From contig JAUIGD010000017.1 in NCBI GenBank assembly GCA_030430255.1, forward strand, positions 1-34,974: a stretch of 34,974 nucleotides of DNA. The letters run 5' to 3'. Position numbers and translations under genes: made by a program. The notes beneath the pieces were generated by a model. The model had not been told where the DNA came from and searched no databases. It saw only the letters and a list, made by a program, of their open reading frames with translations. Source of the DNA: Verrucomicrobiia bacterium. GTDB lineage: Bacteria; Verrucomicrobiota; Verrucomicrobiia; Verrucomicrobiales; DEV007. Below are positions 25,833 through 34,700 of this stretch, piece by piece (position 1 is the first letter of the stretch; each line of letters begins with the position of its first letter).

Positions 25833-27428
25833 GTGGGATCCACCCGGTTCGCGACGGTGCGCACGGCATGCTGTTCGGTTTGGATCGCTCTGCTGAGCGG
25901 TGCGCTCGCGGCGCCGCCGGTCGTGCCTGCCGACGCCTCGGCCGCCGCCCAGCGCAGGGTGGATCTCGGCTACACGCCCGGGTTGGTGATCGGGCTGGTC
26001 AACGCCGACGGCCGGACGACCTGGTCGTACGGCGGGCGCTCATGGTCCGACCCGACCCCTCCGGATGGGGGGACGGTCTATGAGATCGCCTCGGTGACGA
26101 AGACCTTCACCGCCGCGCTGCTGGCGCAGATGGTCGGGGTGGGAGAGGTGGCGCTCGACGACCCCGTCGCCCTGTATTTGCCAGCCGGGACGGCGATGCC
26201 GGCCAACGGCGGGGAGGCGATCACCCTCGAGCAGCTGGCCACCCATCACTCCGGCTTGCCGGCGACCACCCCGCCCCCGGCCTGCGCCGTGTTTCAACCG
26301 GAGAGCCCGCTGGCCGGCTATGGCCCCGAAGAGATCGAGGCGTTCCTCGCTGGCCACACCCTGGCGCGGGCGCCGGGCGAAGCTTTCGAATACAGCAACT
26401 TCGGCATCGCGCTGCTCGGCCACGCCCTGGCCCGATCGCGCGGCATGGGGTTCGAAGCGCTGTTGCGGGAGCGGGTTCTGGACCCGCTCGGCATGGCCGA
26501 CACGGCGATCACGCTGACGCCCGCCCTCGAGGCGCGCCGGGCGCCGGGACACGGTGGCTACGTCGAGCGTTCGCCCTTCGTCATGGACGGACTCGCGCCC
26601 GCCGGCGGGCTGGTATCGACGCTCGACGACATGCTCACCTACCTCGAGCACCAGATGGGCCTGGCCGGCGGCGGGGCGCTCGGGGACGCGCTGGCGACGA
26701 CCCATGTCTACCGCGCGCCGAACCCGGGCATCGGTGGGGTGGGGCTCGCCTGGTGGTTGTGGCAATCGCTGGGCGTCGTGCAGCACAGTGGTGACAGCAC
26801 CGGCAGCGCCGCCTTCATCGGCTTCCATCCCGGGACCGGGGTGGGCGCCGTGGTGCTCTCGAACGCGCGCCGGCACGAGAACGCCGAAGTGCTCGACCTC
26901 GGCCTGCGATGCCTCGGCGCCATCCCCGGGGTGCTGCCGACGACGGCCCCGGCATCGGTGGCCGCGGCGTTGAAACAAAGCTACACCGGCCGCTATCGAC
27001 TCGGTGCGAGCGAGGTGGGGATCGGCCTGGTCCGCGGCGAGCTGACGTTGATCACCAACGGCATCGAGGCGACGCTCTACCCCCGCGGCCCGCGGCGGTT
27101 CACCTACTTCGACGCCGCGGGCAACGCCGACATCACCTTCGCGGTCGATGGCGGAGAGGTGACCGGCGCCAGCCTGATGCAGTTTGGCGCCACGCATTTG
27201 TTAGAGAAGAAGTCCGGGCCGCCCGAGCTCGCCGCCCGCCGGGTGTGCGACGAGATCGAGCTGGAGTTCCGCGGCGAGCCCTTGGCCAGCTATGTCTTGG
27301 AAGCGTCGGACGACGGCGAGACGTGGTCGGTGGTCGGTGCCGCCTCCGCGCGGGGGCCGCGCTACCGGGAACCGATCGCGGGCGGTCCGCGGGTCTTCCG
27401 GGTGGTGGAAGAGCCCGGGGCGGAGTGA
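25833..27428 (+). CDS. Class C beta-lactamase-fold serine hydrolase, exported
   Basis: A protein of about 531 residues of the beta-lactamase/penicillin-binding-protein-like family (esterase, D-aminopeptidase or amidase types). Catalytic motifs counted from the GTG at 25833: S87-V-T-K90 in YEIASVTKTFTA, Y187-S-N in EYSNFGIALLGHAL, and H318-S-G in VVQHSGDSTGSAAFIGFHP, the equivalent of K-T-G. A signal peptide ends at about LSGALAA. The C-terminal about 65 residues form a separate small module with SYVLEASDDGETW and RVFRVVEE, shared with other secreted proteins in this window. All plausible starts are GTG (25773, 25806, 25833, 25857); 25773 would overlap the preceding gene by 41 bases, and 25857 would give a shorter but acceptable signal peptide. 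The substrate is unknown. It follows the membrane-protein gene almost directly and is probably co-transcribed with it. Confidence 0.85.
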   Translation: MGSTRFATVRTACCSVWIALLSGALAAPPVVPADASAAAQRRVDLGYTPGLVIGLVNADGRTTWSYGGRSWSDPTPPDGGTVYEIASVTKTFTAALLAQMVGVGEVALDDPVALYLPAGTAMPANGGEAITLEQLATHHSGLPATTPPPACAVFQPESPLAGYGPEEIEAFLAGHTLARAPGEAFEYSNFGIALLGHALARSRGMGFEALLRERVLDPLGMADTAITLTPALEARRAPGHGGYVERSPFVMDGLAPAGGLVSTLDDMLTYLEHQMGLAGGGALGDALATTHVYRAPNPGIGGVGLAWWLWQSLGVVQHSGDSTGSAAFIGFHPGTGVGAVVLSNARRHENAEVLDLGLRCLGAIPGVLPTTAPASVAAALKQSYTGRYRLGASEVGIGLVRGELTLITNGIEATLYPRGPRRFTYFDAAGNADITFAVDGGEVTGASLMQFGATHLLEKKSGPPELAARRVCDEIELEFRGEPLASYVLEASDDGETWSVVGAASARGPRYREPIAGGPRVFRVVEEPGAE

Positions 27429-27483
27429 TTGGAGGGGAGGGGTGGGGCGGGCGCAGGGGATCCGCGTGCAGCGCGCGCTGGGA

Positions 27484-28761
27484 TCACCTGGGCACGGGCG
27501 CCTGCGGCGGGGTGTCCCCCTGATCGATCCGGGTTAGCCAGCGTCGCACGCGATCCGCCAAGGGGGACTCCGGCGCGGTCTCGAGCCAGCTCCTGACGAC
27601 TTCGGGTTCGAGCCTCTGATAGGTGGGGTTCGCCCCCTGCGAGAGCGAGAAGGCGTCGAGCGTGGCGAGCCAGTCGAGGGCGGCGGTCGGCTCGGTTTTG
27701 TGCCATTTGGCGAAGACCTGTTCGGCGGCGTCCATCTTTCCGTAACCGGGGGGGAGTTCCTCGACGAAAGGGACGAAGATCTGCGGGTCGGCCTCCCGGC
27801 CGGACGTCCTCATCAGGTTACTGAGTTCCCCGCCGGCCATGCGCGCCTCGTAGTGATCGACGATCCATCGCGCCGCGAGAGCGGGGTCTTGCTCGCCGAG
27901 GAGGTCGCGCGCGTGGCTGCCGATCTGCTGGCGGGCGAGCATCGAGGTTTCGGCAACGACCAAGGCGGCAATGGCGTCGAGATCGCCTTTGTCCTCCAAC
28001 TCTTCGCCGATTTCGTCGAGGACATCGCCGCGGGCGATGCGGTCCAGGCCGCGCATCCAACCGAGCGCCGCCTCCGGCTCGACGCGGTACCAGGCGAGCG
28101 CGGCGGCGGAGAGGGTGAAGCGGGTGTTGTCGACCGGACGCATGTCGGCGAGCGCCTTGCAGACGGCCTCCGGGTCCGTCTCCATCCAGGGACGCACCCC
28201 ATCTGGCAGGTGCGGGTTCAGGTGGTGGTGCTCTTTGAGCAAAGCGAGACCGCTCGCGAAGTCGGCGTGGAAGATGGATTCGAGCACTCTGCCGAGCATG
28301 CCCCCTTTCTTCTGTCGGTCGATCGCCGCTCCCGCGACGGCGCGCAGGGCTGCCTCTGGATCGGCCTCCGTCCAGACCGGTATGGCGATCTCCGCCAGCT
28401 CCGGGTCGGGTCGCCCGCCGCCGAGTTCGACGATGCCCTCCCAGCACGCGGCGGGGTCGAGCCGCGCCCAACGCCGGACGATCGCGGCGGCGCGGAAGGG
28501 GTCGCTCCGGCAATCTGCGAGCAGGCGCGCCCATTCGGCAGATTCCAAATCGCCGGGCTCCAAAGCGATGAAGGCGTCCCAGCCGGCGCCCCGGATGGGA
28601 GCCAAGTCGCGGGCGGCGAGGGCGCTGACCGGGGCCAGCGATGTGGCGCCGCTCGCCTCGGGGTCGGGCGTCGATTTGTCACCGTCGTTGAGGGAGCGGC
28701 CGCCGAGGAAGCCGGCGGTCGCGAGGGCGAGGGACAAGGCGATGGCGGTTGGCGCGTTCAC
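27484..28761 (-). CDS. Membrane-anchored helical-repeat protein, second of a coupled pair
   Basis: A 425-residue protein with an N-terminal membrane anchor or signal (about 3-21, TAIALSLALATAGFLGGRS) and an extended all-helical body built from irregular repeats with the recurring pattern D-P-x-A-A-x-x-W (for example DPAACWEGIVELGG, EADPEAALRAVAG, VEPEAALGWMRGL, TEPTAALDWLATL). This belongs to a type of expanded paralogous ectoproteins common in Verrucomicrobia, of unknown function. The GTG start at 28761 overlaps the stop of the upstream gene by four bases (GTGA), which implies translational coupling; the longer upstream frame is arginine-rich and would overlap the neighbour more. A helical solenoid suggests a protein-binding scaffold at the membrane (inference). 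Confidence 0.82.
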   Translation of the reverse strand: MNAPTAIALSLALATAGFLGGRSLNDGDKSTPDPEASGATSLAPVSALAARDLAPIRGAGWDAFIALEPGDLESAEWARLLADCRSDPFRAAAIVRRWARLDPAACWEGIVELGGGRPDPELAEIAIPVWTEADPEAALRAVAGAAIDRQKKGGMLGRVLESIFHADFASGLALLKEHHHLNPHLPDGVRPWMETDPEAVCKALADMRPVDNTRFTLSAAALAWYRVEPEAALGWMRGLDRIARGDVLDEIGEELEDKGDLDAIAALVVAETSMLARQQIGSHARDLLGEQDPALAARWIVDHYEARMAGGELSNLMRTSGREADPQIFVPFVEELPPGYGKMDAAEQVFAKWHKTEPTAALDWLATLDAFSLSQGANPTYQRLEPEVVRSWLETAPESPLADRVRRWLTRIDQGDTPPQAPVPR

Positions 28762-30557
28762 GGTTCGGGTGGGAGGTGGGCAGCACGCAGGGCGTCGCGG
28801 TGTTCGGCGGGCGCGTGCTCGATGGTGGCGGCGATCGACTCCGGGGTGCGGCTTTGGAAGGGGGAATCGATGGCGGCGTTGAGAGCCTCGAGCTGAGCCT
28901 CCGGCGTTGAGATCTCGGCGACCCAAAGCCCCATCGCTTCGGGGTCAGCGGAGACAAGCCGAGGCAGCAAGCCGGCGATGCCCGCGTCGCGCGCCGGGCC
29001 AGGGGGCAGGTCGGCGAGCCATCGCGAGGGCGCGGCGAGTCCGTCGCTGGCCCAGCGGTCGACCAGAAAGCGGGTCGCCTCCGGGACGGCGGGGTGGTCG
29101 AGGCGCGCCGAGAAAGCCGCCGCGGCGCGCTCCGGGTGGCTGCTCTGCCAACCGGTGAGGGCATTGGTGAGAAGGGCCGAGGCGTGCTCGCTCGGGTGCT
29201 GATCGAGGACGCGGAACAGGCGATCGTCGTCTGCGCCGAGGACGAGGGCGAGCGGGCCGAGGGCTCTGTCCGCGAGGTCAGGCCGGTCGCGGAGCAATTG
29301 CTCGGCGCGGGTGGCGGCCGCCTCCGGTTCCATTCTTCCCCAGCGCGCCAACGAGGCGACGAGGAGGGCGTCGCGGGCGGGCGAGGGGGGGAGTGAATCG
29401 AGTTCGGCGACCCAGCGGGCGGAATCGGCCGGCGCGATCTTGTAGCCGAGCGTCTGCAGGCCGTACGCGTGGGTCGGGTGGGCATCGCCCCAACGCGGGT
29501 CGTCCAACAGCCGGACGAGCTCATCCGGCCCGAGCTCGGCCAGGGTGGGCAACACCTCGGTGGCTCGCCCGAGCGGATTCGTTGCGCCTCCAGACAAGGC
29601 GATGAAGAACTCGAGCCCCGCCTCGCGGTCCTGTTCGAGCAGCCGGGCGGCGAGGAGATTGTTCGCTGGCCGATCCCCGATCTCCATGGCGAGCTCGGTG
29701 GCCCGCCCGGGGTCGGTCTGCGCCAGCTCGCCGAGCGCTGCGGAGATCGCGCGGGAGCGGGCGGGGACCCCGCCTGTGCCGCGGATGGATCGGTCGTTGT
29801 TCGAGCCGCCTTGCCCGGCGAACCTCTTTGCCAAGGTCTCCAAATCTTCGCTAGAGCGCCCGGCGACGAACCCGTCGGCGAAATCGGCGATGGTGCCGCT
29901 TTTGAAACGTTGGCGGTCGTCGCGCAGCCACTGGCGCAACAGTTCGCGGCCCTCGTCGTCGTCGAGGGTCGCGGCGATCTCGCCCGCCTTGCGCCAGGCG
30001 AGGTTGTCGCCGTCGAAGGCGCGTTCCTTGAAGAGAGTTTGAAGGTGCTGCGGGTGGCGCTCGAGCACCAAGAGGCTCAGCGCCGGGCTGGCCACACCTG
30101 TGCCGCAGCGCTCGATCGCGGCGTCGATGTCCTTGAGGGCGAGCCGGTGCAACGCGAAGCTTTGCCAAGCGTGTGCGCTCTTGTAGTGGTCGGCGGACGA
30201 CCACGAACCGTAGTCCTTGAATACATCGAAGGCCGCCGCGCCGCCGCGGTCGATCCAGCGGGCGAGGGCCACCATGATCCACTCGTCGCGCTCGGCGGAA
30301 TCGGGCTGCGCGAAAAGGTCGAGGAGGAGGGTTTTGAAATCCTCGGCGGTCTCGGCGCGGCCGAGGTCGGCGCCCAGGCCGGGCCACCACGAGGGGGCGC
30401 GCGGTAGCGGTGCGGTGAGCGGCGGCGCGGCGGCGGGCGCCGGGGTCGAGGCGCGGGCGTCTTCCGCGATGCTGGCGGCTCCCGGTTTGCTCAGGTAGCC
30501 GAGGCCGAACCCCAAGGCGGCCGGGACGGCGAAGGCGGCGATCTTCGACGCGGACAT
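28758..30557 (-). CDS. Membrane-anchored helical-repeat protein, first of a coupled pair
   Basis: A 599-residue protein with an N-terminal membrane helix (about 5-22, KIAAFAVPAALGFGLGYLS), a Pro/Ala-rich linker (about 35-60), and an all-helical repeat body. Recurring segments include RGGAAAFDVFKDYG, TDPGRATELAMEIGDRPANNLLAARLLEQDREAGLEFFIAL, APADSARWVAELDSLPPSPARDALLVASLARWGRMEPEAAATRAEQLL and ADPEAMGLWVAEI. The pattern is the same as in the downstream 425-residue protein, so the two are probably diverged paralogues. Lone Cys residues suggest no cofactor. The ATG at 30557 directly precedes the membrane helix. The gene is divergent from the alternative complex III operon, with 326 bases between. 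No enzymatic motif is seen and no function is assigned. Confidence 0.85.
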   Translation of the reverse strand: MSASKIAAFAVPAALGFGLGYLSKPGAASIAEDARASTPAPAAAPPLTAPLPRAPSWWPGLGADLGRAETAEDFKTLLLDLFAQPDSAERDEWIMVALARWIDRGGAAAFDVFKDYGSWSSADHYKSAHAWQSFALHRLALKDIDAAIERCGTGVASPALSLLVLERHPQHLQTLFKERAFDGDNLAWRKAGEIAATLDDDEGRELLRQWLRDDRQRFKSGTIADFADGFVAGRSSEDLETLAKRFAGQGGSNNDRSIRGTGGVPARSRAISAALGELAQTDPGRATELAMEIGDRPANNLLAARLLEQDREAGLEFFIALSGGATNPLGRATEVLPTLAELGPDELVRLLDDPRWGDAHPTHAYGLQTLGYKIAPADSARWVAELDSLPPSPARDALLVASLARWGRMEPEAAATRAEQLLRDRPDLADRALGPLALVLGADDDRLFRVLDQHPSEHASALLTNALTGWQSSHPERAAAAFSARLDHPAVPEATRFLVDRWASDGLAAPSRWLADLPPGPARDAGIAGLLPRLVSADPEAMGLWVAEISTPEAQLEALNAAIDSPFQSRTPESIAATIEHAPAEHRDALRAAHLPPEP

Positions 30558-30831
30558 GGTGGGGTGAGACCGCGGCAGGTGGCCTGGCGTTCAAGATCGG
30601 TTGGTGCTCACCGGATCTCACCACCTGCGCACGCTGGGGGCGATCGAGATGGCCTGCCGGGTGGGGTGGCGGCCGCGGGTGATCAGCGACAAAATTTCAC
30701 CCGCCGCCGATTTTCCCCTTGAGAAGCCCGGGGCGGGCTGGAACATTACGGGCTTGGCTGCGGCGGCTGCGCTGGGATCCCGATAGGCGCTCCGCTCCCA
30801 CCACCGAAAATCCAAAATTTTTTGCGGATTT

Positions 30832-30857
30832 GAGCTTGTGAAATTTTTCACAAGCTC
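30832..30857. promoter_or_regulatory. Perfect 26-bp palindrome with CRP/FNR-family half-site spacing
   Basis: The arms GAGCTTGTGAAA and TTTCACAAGCTC are exact reverse complements around a two-base TT centre. The core reads TGTGA-N6-TCACA, the classic binding pattern of the CRP part of the CRP/FNR superfamily. Its right edge is 26 bases before the actA start codon. It could also fold as an RNA hairpin, but no T run follows, and operator function is more likely. The regulator is not encoded in the window. Confidence 0.7.
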
Positions 30858-30864
30858 CTATAGA
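30836..30864 (+). promoter_or_regulatory. Candidate promoter of the actAB operon, overlapping the palindrome
   Basis: TTGTGA (30836-30841) and TATAGA (30859-30864) have sigma-70-like spacing of 17 bases and lie just upstream of actA. The -35 box is inside the left arm of the palindrome, so a bound regulator would cover the promoter, which would favour repression. If the true start site lies further downstream, activation is equally possible. Only a weak ribosome-binding site (AAAGAA) precedes the ATG. Confidence 0.42.
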
Positions 30865-30883
30865 TGCCTTAAAGAACGCATAA

Positions 30884-31654
30884 ATGGCGAATTTTTTCCC
30901 GCGCTGGACGAACACCCTACCCCTCCAAGTTGTCGTTGCCCTCGGTTTTCTGGGCATCGGGGTCAGCGCTGCGGTCACCTACTTCTTCACGCCGAAATAC
31001 ACGCGTGTCGGCTATCAGCCAGAGCAGCCGGTCCCTTACGACCACAAGCTCCACGTCGGCCAGTTGGGGATGGATTGCCGCTACTGCCACTCCTTCGTCG
31101 AGGAGACCGGCCATGCCAACGTCCCGGCGGCCTCGACCTGCTGGAACTGCCACCAGCACATCAAAACCGACAGCCCGCTGCTCGAGCCGATCCGCAAGGC
31201 GGCCGACAAGAACTACGAAGGGTACACGGGTGACCCGGTCGAGTGGGTGCGCATCCACCAAGCTCCCGATTACGTCTATTTCGACCATTCCGCGCACGTG
31301 AATCGCGGCGTCAGTTGTGTGAGCTGCCACGGCGATGTGAGCGACATGCGAGTCGTCAAACAAGCCGAGCCACACAGCATGAGTTGGTGTCTCGACTGCC
31401 ACCGCGCTCCGGAGAAGCACCTGCGCCCGCTCGACGCCGTTTTCGATCTCAACTGGAAGCCCGAAGATCTGCGCCGCGATGACTTCATGGCCTACCTCAC
31501 CGACAAGGCCGGCGAGCAACGTGCAGCGGAACTGCTCCCCGAGCCGAAGAAAGCCGATAAGCCTCTGACCCAAGAGGAGATCGGCGCGGCGTTGAAAGAA
31601 CTCTGGGCGATCCATCCGCCCTCGCCCAACAACTGCACCGGCTGCCACCGCTGA
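30884..31654 (+). CDS. actA: Alternative complex III subunit ActA, pentaheme cytochrome c
   Basis: A 256-residue periplasmic cytochrome anchored by one N-terminal helix (about 15-35). Five CXXCH heme motifs are present: CRYCH (65-69), CWNCH (86-90), CVSCH (145-149), CLDCH (169-173) and CTGCH (251-255, one residue from the end). Extra histidines such as those in YDHKLHVG and FDHSAHVN fit bis-His ligation. The number and layout match ActA of alternative complex III, which takes electrons from quinol oxidation and passes them toward cytochrome c or an oxidase. The gene is the first of the operon, actB follows after 54 bases, and actCDEF and oxidase genes would be expected beyond the window. The ATG at 30884 starts the typical MANFFPRWTN leader. 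Confidence 0.95.
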   Translation: MANFFPRWTNTLPLQVVVALGFLGIGVSAAVTYFFTPKYTRVGYQPEQPVPYDHKLHVGQLGMDCRYCHSFVEETGHANVPAASTCWNCHQHIKTDSPLLEPIRKAADKNYEGYTGDPVEWVRIHQAPDYVYFDHSAHVNRGVSCVSCHGDVSDMRVVKQAEPHSMSWCLDCHRAPEKHLRPLDAVFDLNWKPEDLRRDDFMAYLTDKAGEQRAAELLPEPKKADKPLTQEEIGAALKELWAIHPPSPNNCTGCHR

Positions 31655-31708
31655 TCGTGCCGGCAACTTGTTGATTTACAAAAACTTACCCGATTCTTTC
31701 GCGACCCT

Positions 31709-34700
31709 GTGAAACACGTTTGGAACCACCCCGAAGATCGCCTCGCCGGCCAGCGGATGTTCCGTAGCCTCGGCGAGTTGGCGGGTTCCCCGGACTTCGG
31801 GCAGCGACTGGAACGCGAATTCCCTCAGGGCGCGGCCGAATGGGCGCGAGAAGGGGGCGAGGCGGCCGACGGTGACGACGGCGATGGCTCCGTCTCCCGC
31901 CGCCGCTTCATGCGCCTGATGGGCGCCTCGACCGCCTTGGCTGGTCTCGGTTTGGCCGCCTGCCGTCGCCCGGTGGGCAAGATCATCCCCTATGCCGGTT
32001 CGGTGGAATGGACCGTCCCGGGCAAACCGACCTACTTCGCGACCGCGATGCCGCGCCTCGGCGGTGCCACACCGCTCATCGCGACGATCCACGAAGGGCG
32101 TCCCACCTATCTCCGCGGCAACCCGCTCCACCCGGACAGCAACGGCGGCACCGACCATTTCGCCATCGCCTCCATCCTCGACCTCTACGATCCCGAGCGC
32201 TCGCGCGGTTATCGCCGGGGCGGCAACGCGGTCGATGCCGGGGCGTTCAAGAGCTTTCTCGCCGCGAAGAAGAAAGAGCTCCAGGCCTCAGGCGGCGCCG
32301 GGCTCGCGATCTTGACAGGTGCCAGCACCTCGCCGACCCGCGCCCGCGTGATCGGCGAGCTGAAGACGAAGATGCCGAAGGCAGCCGTCTATGAATACGA
32401 GGCCGCCGACCGCGCCCCTCGCGACGCGGCGGAAGACGCGATGCTCGGGGTCGGGAAACGCTTCCGCTACCGACTCGACAAAGCGCAGCGCATCGTTTCG
32501 CTGGGTTCCGATTTCCTCGGCACCGACCGCATCGCCGACAACGCCATCGGCGATTTTTCGAAGGGCCGTAAGATCGAGGGCGAGCACAAGGCCGAGGCCA
32601 TGAACCGCCTCTATGTCCTTGAGCACCAATTTACCGTGACTGGCGGAATGGCCGATCACCGGCTGCCGGTCAAGGCCTCGTCGATGGCCGCCGCCGCCGG
32701 CGCCTTGGCGAAAAAGATCGCCGAGCTGTCGGGCGATGCCGCCTTGGCGGCGCTCGCCGAGGCCGCCCCGGGCGACGCCGGCATCGACCCCCAGTGGATC
32801 GATGCCACCGCACAGGATCTTTTCGAGCACCGCGGCAGAGGCGCCGTCGTCGCGGGCTCCCGCCTCGAGCCGGCGGTGCACCAGCTCGCCGCCGCCATGA
32901 ACGCGGCATTGGCGAACATCGGAGCCGAGGCGCCCATCGGGGTCGTCGATACCGGCGCCCAGCAGGCCGGCACCATCACCGGCTTGACCGAGGCGATCCG
33001 CTCCGGCGCGGTGAAGACCTTGGTGATCAGCAGCGAGGCGGATCCCGCCTACAGCGCCCCCGCGGATCTGAAATTCCCCGAGGCGCTCTCCTCGGTGGAG
33101 ACCGTCATCCACCTCGGCACGCGCGATCTCTGCGCCACCGCCCGCGCCGCCGATTGGCATGTCCCGGGCGCCCACTTCTTGGAAGCCTGGGGCGATGTGC
33201 GCGGTTCAGATGGAACCTACTCGGTCGTGCAGCCGATGATCGCCCCGCTCTTCGACGGGGTCTCCGAGATCCAACTGCTCGCCGACCTGCTGGCGGATCC
33301 GCCCGCCGAGGGCGAGGAGGAGGCGGCTCCCGCCGATGCGGTGGATGCCGGCCTGGCCGCCGTGGAAGCGACTTTCGAATCAGTCGCCAACGCCGCTGGA
33401 GCCGACCCCGCCAAAGCATGGCCGACCACCCTCCGCAACGGTTTCCTCAACGGTAGCGCCTACGAGGTCGTCGGCGCTCAACTCGCGCTTGCGGCGGATT
33501 CCCTCGGCGCTTCCGCTCCGGTTGAGGGCGACGAGGTGGTCTTCCCCATCGACAACAAAGTCTGGGACGGGCGCCACATCAACAACGGCTGGCTGCAGGA
33601 GCTGCCCGACCCGATCACCAGCCTCACGTGGGACAACGCCGCCCTCGTTTCGCTCGGCACCCTCAAGCGCTTGGGCGCGGACATGCGCAAGTTGTTGCAC
33701 GTCGGCGACAAGGCCAAAGAAACCGTCGATGTCGGGCTGCTCGCGGTCACCGCCAACGGAGTCACGAAATACTTCCCGATCATCCCGGCACCAGGCCACG
33801 CCGACGGTTCCGTGAGCATCGCCATGGGCTACGGCCAAAAGGGGGCCGGCTCCGTCGCGGGCACCCCGCAGAGCGCCGGCACCGATACGGGTGACGAGAC
33901 CGGCTTCGACATCTTCCCGCTGCGCACCGACGGCTCCCGCTACGTCGCCACCGGCGTCGAGCTGAAGCTGGTCGACGCGAAGGTGCCGCTGCGCGATGGG
34001 CTGGAGGCGAAGACCTACCCGATCGCCCTCACCCAGGAACACTTCGCGATGGAGGGGCGCGCCCTCTACCGCGACGGGACGAAGGAGGAGTTCGACCATG
34101 AGGCTGCCCATTTCGACGGCGAGCACGCCTCCTCGTTCCAACTGCGCGGCATGGACTCCCACATCCCGGAGAACGTGCCGATCTACCGCGGCCAGGATTT
34201 GGATCCCGACGGCAACCCCAACCACCAGTGGGGGATGGCCATCGACCTCAACCAGTGCATCGGCTGCGCCTCCTGCACCATCGCCTGCCAGTCGGAGAAC
34301 AACATCCCGATCGTCGGCAAGGATCAGATCATCATCGGTCGGGAGATGCACTGGATCCGCATGGATCGCTACTTCGCCCCGCCGACCTACGCGCACGAGG
34401 ACGGCAAAGGGCACGTCCACTGGGAACTCCCCCAAGACGACCACCACCGCGTCGATTACGTCGCCGCGATGGAGAACCCGCAGCTCATGCCCACCCCGGT
34501 GGCATGCGCCCACTGCGAGGCCGCGCCCTGCGAGGTGGTCTGCCCGGTGAACGCCACCGTCCACACGGAAGAGGGTCTCAACGCGATGGCCTACAACCGC
34601 TGCATCGGCACGCGCTACTGCGCCAACAACTGCCCCTACAAAGCGCGCCGTTTCAACTTTTTCGATTACAACAAGCGCCCGACCGACGAATTCTACAAGG

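Larger units (their letters stand above)
30558..30883. other. Divergent regulatory gap between helical-repeat pair and actA
   Basis: No gene is seen in these 326 bases; the open frames crossing it have no recognisable content. The left part is GC-rich with a distant inverted pair (GGTGAGA near 30563 and TCTCACC near 30616). The right part, from about 30800, becomes AT-rich and carries two neighbouring inverted repeats: AAATCC/GGATTT at 30808-30831 and the perfect palindrome at 30832-30857. Confidence 0.65.

Noticed and set aside
24251-25864. N-terminal extension of the pelA-like protein to 1513 residues
   Set aside because: The extension runs through the AT-rich promoter region and antisense to the membrane-protein gene; the signal peptide lies just after the ATG at 24250.
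27429-27483. Palindromic GC-rich sequence (AGCGCGCGCT flanked by GATCC and GGATC) between convergent genes as a bidirectional terminator
   Set aside because: No T run on either strand and the arms overlap the end of the minus-strand gene; too weak to call.
30601-30786. A 61-codon open frame in the gap upstream of actA
   Set aside because: No ribosome-binding site, no recognisable domain, and overlapping frames on both strands look equally random.
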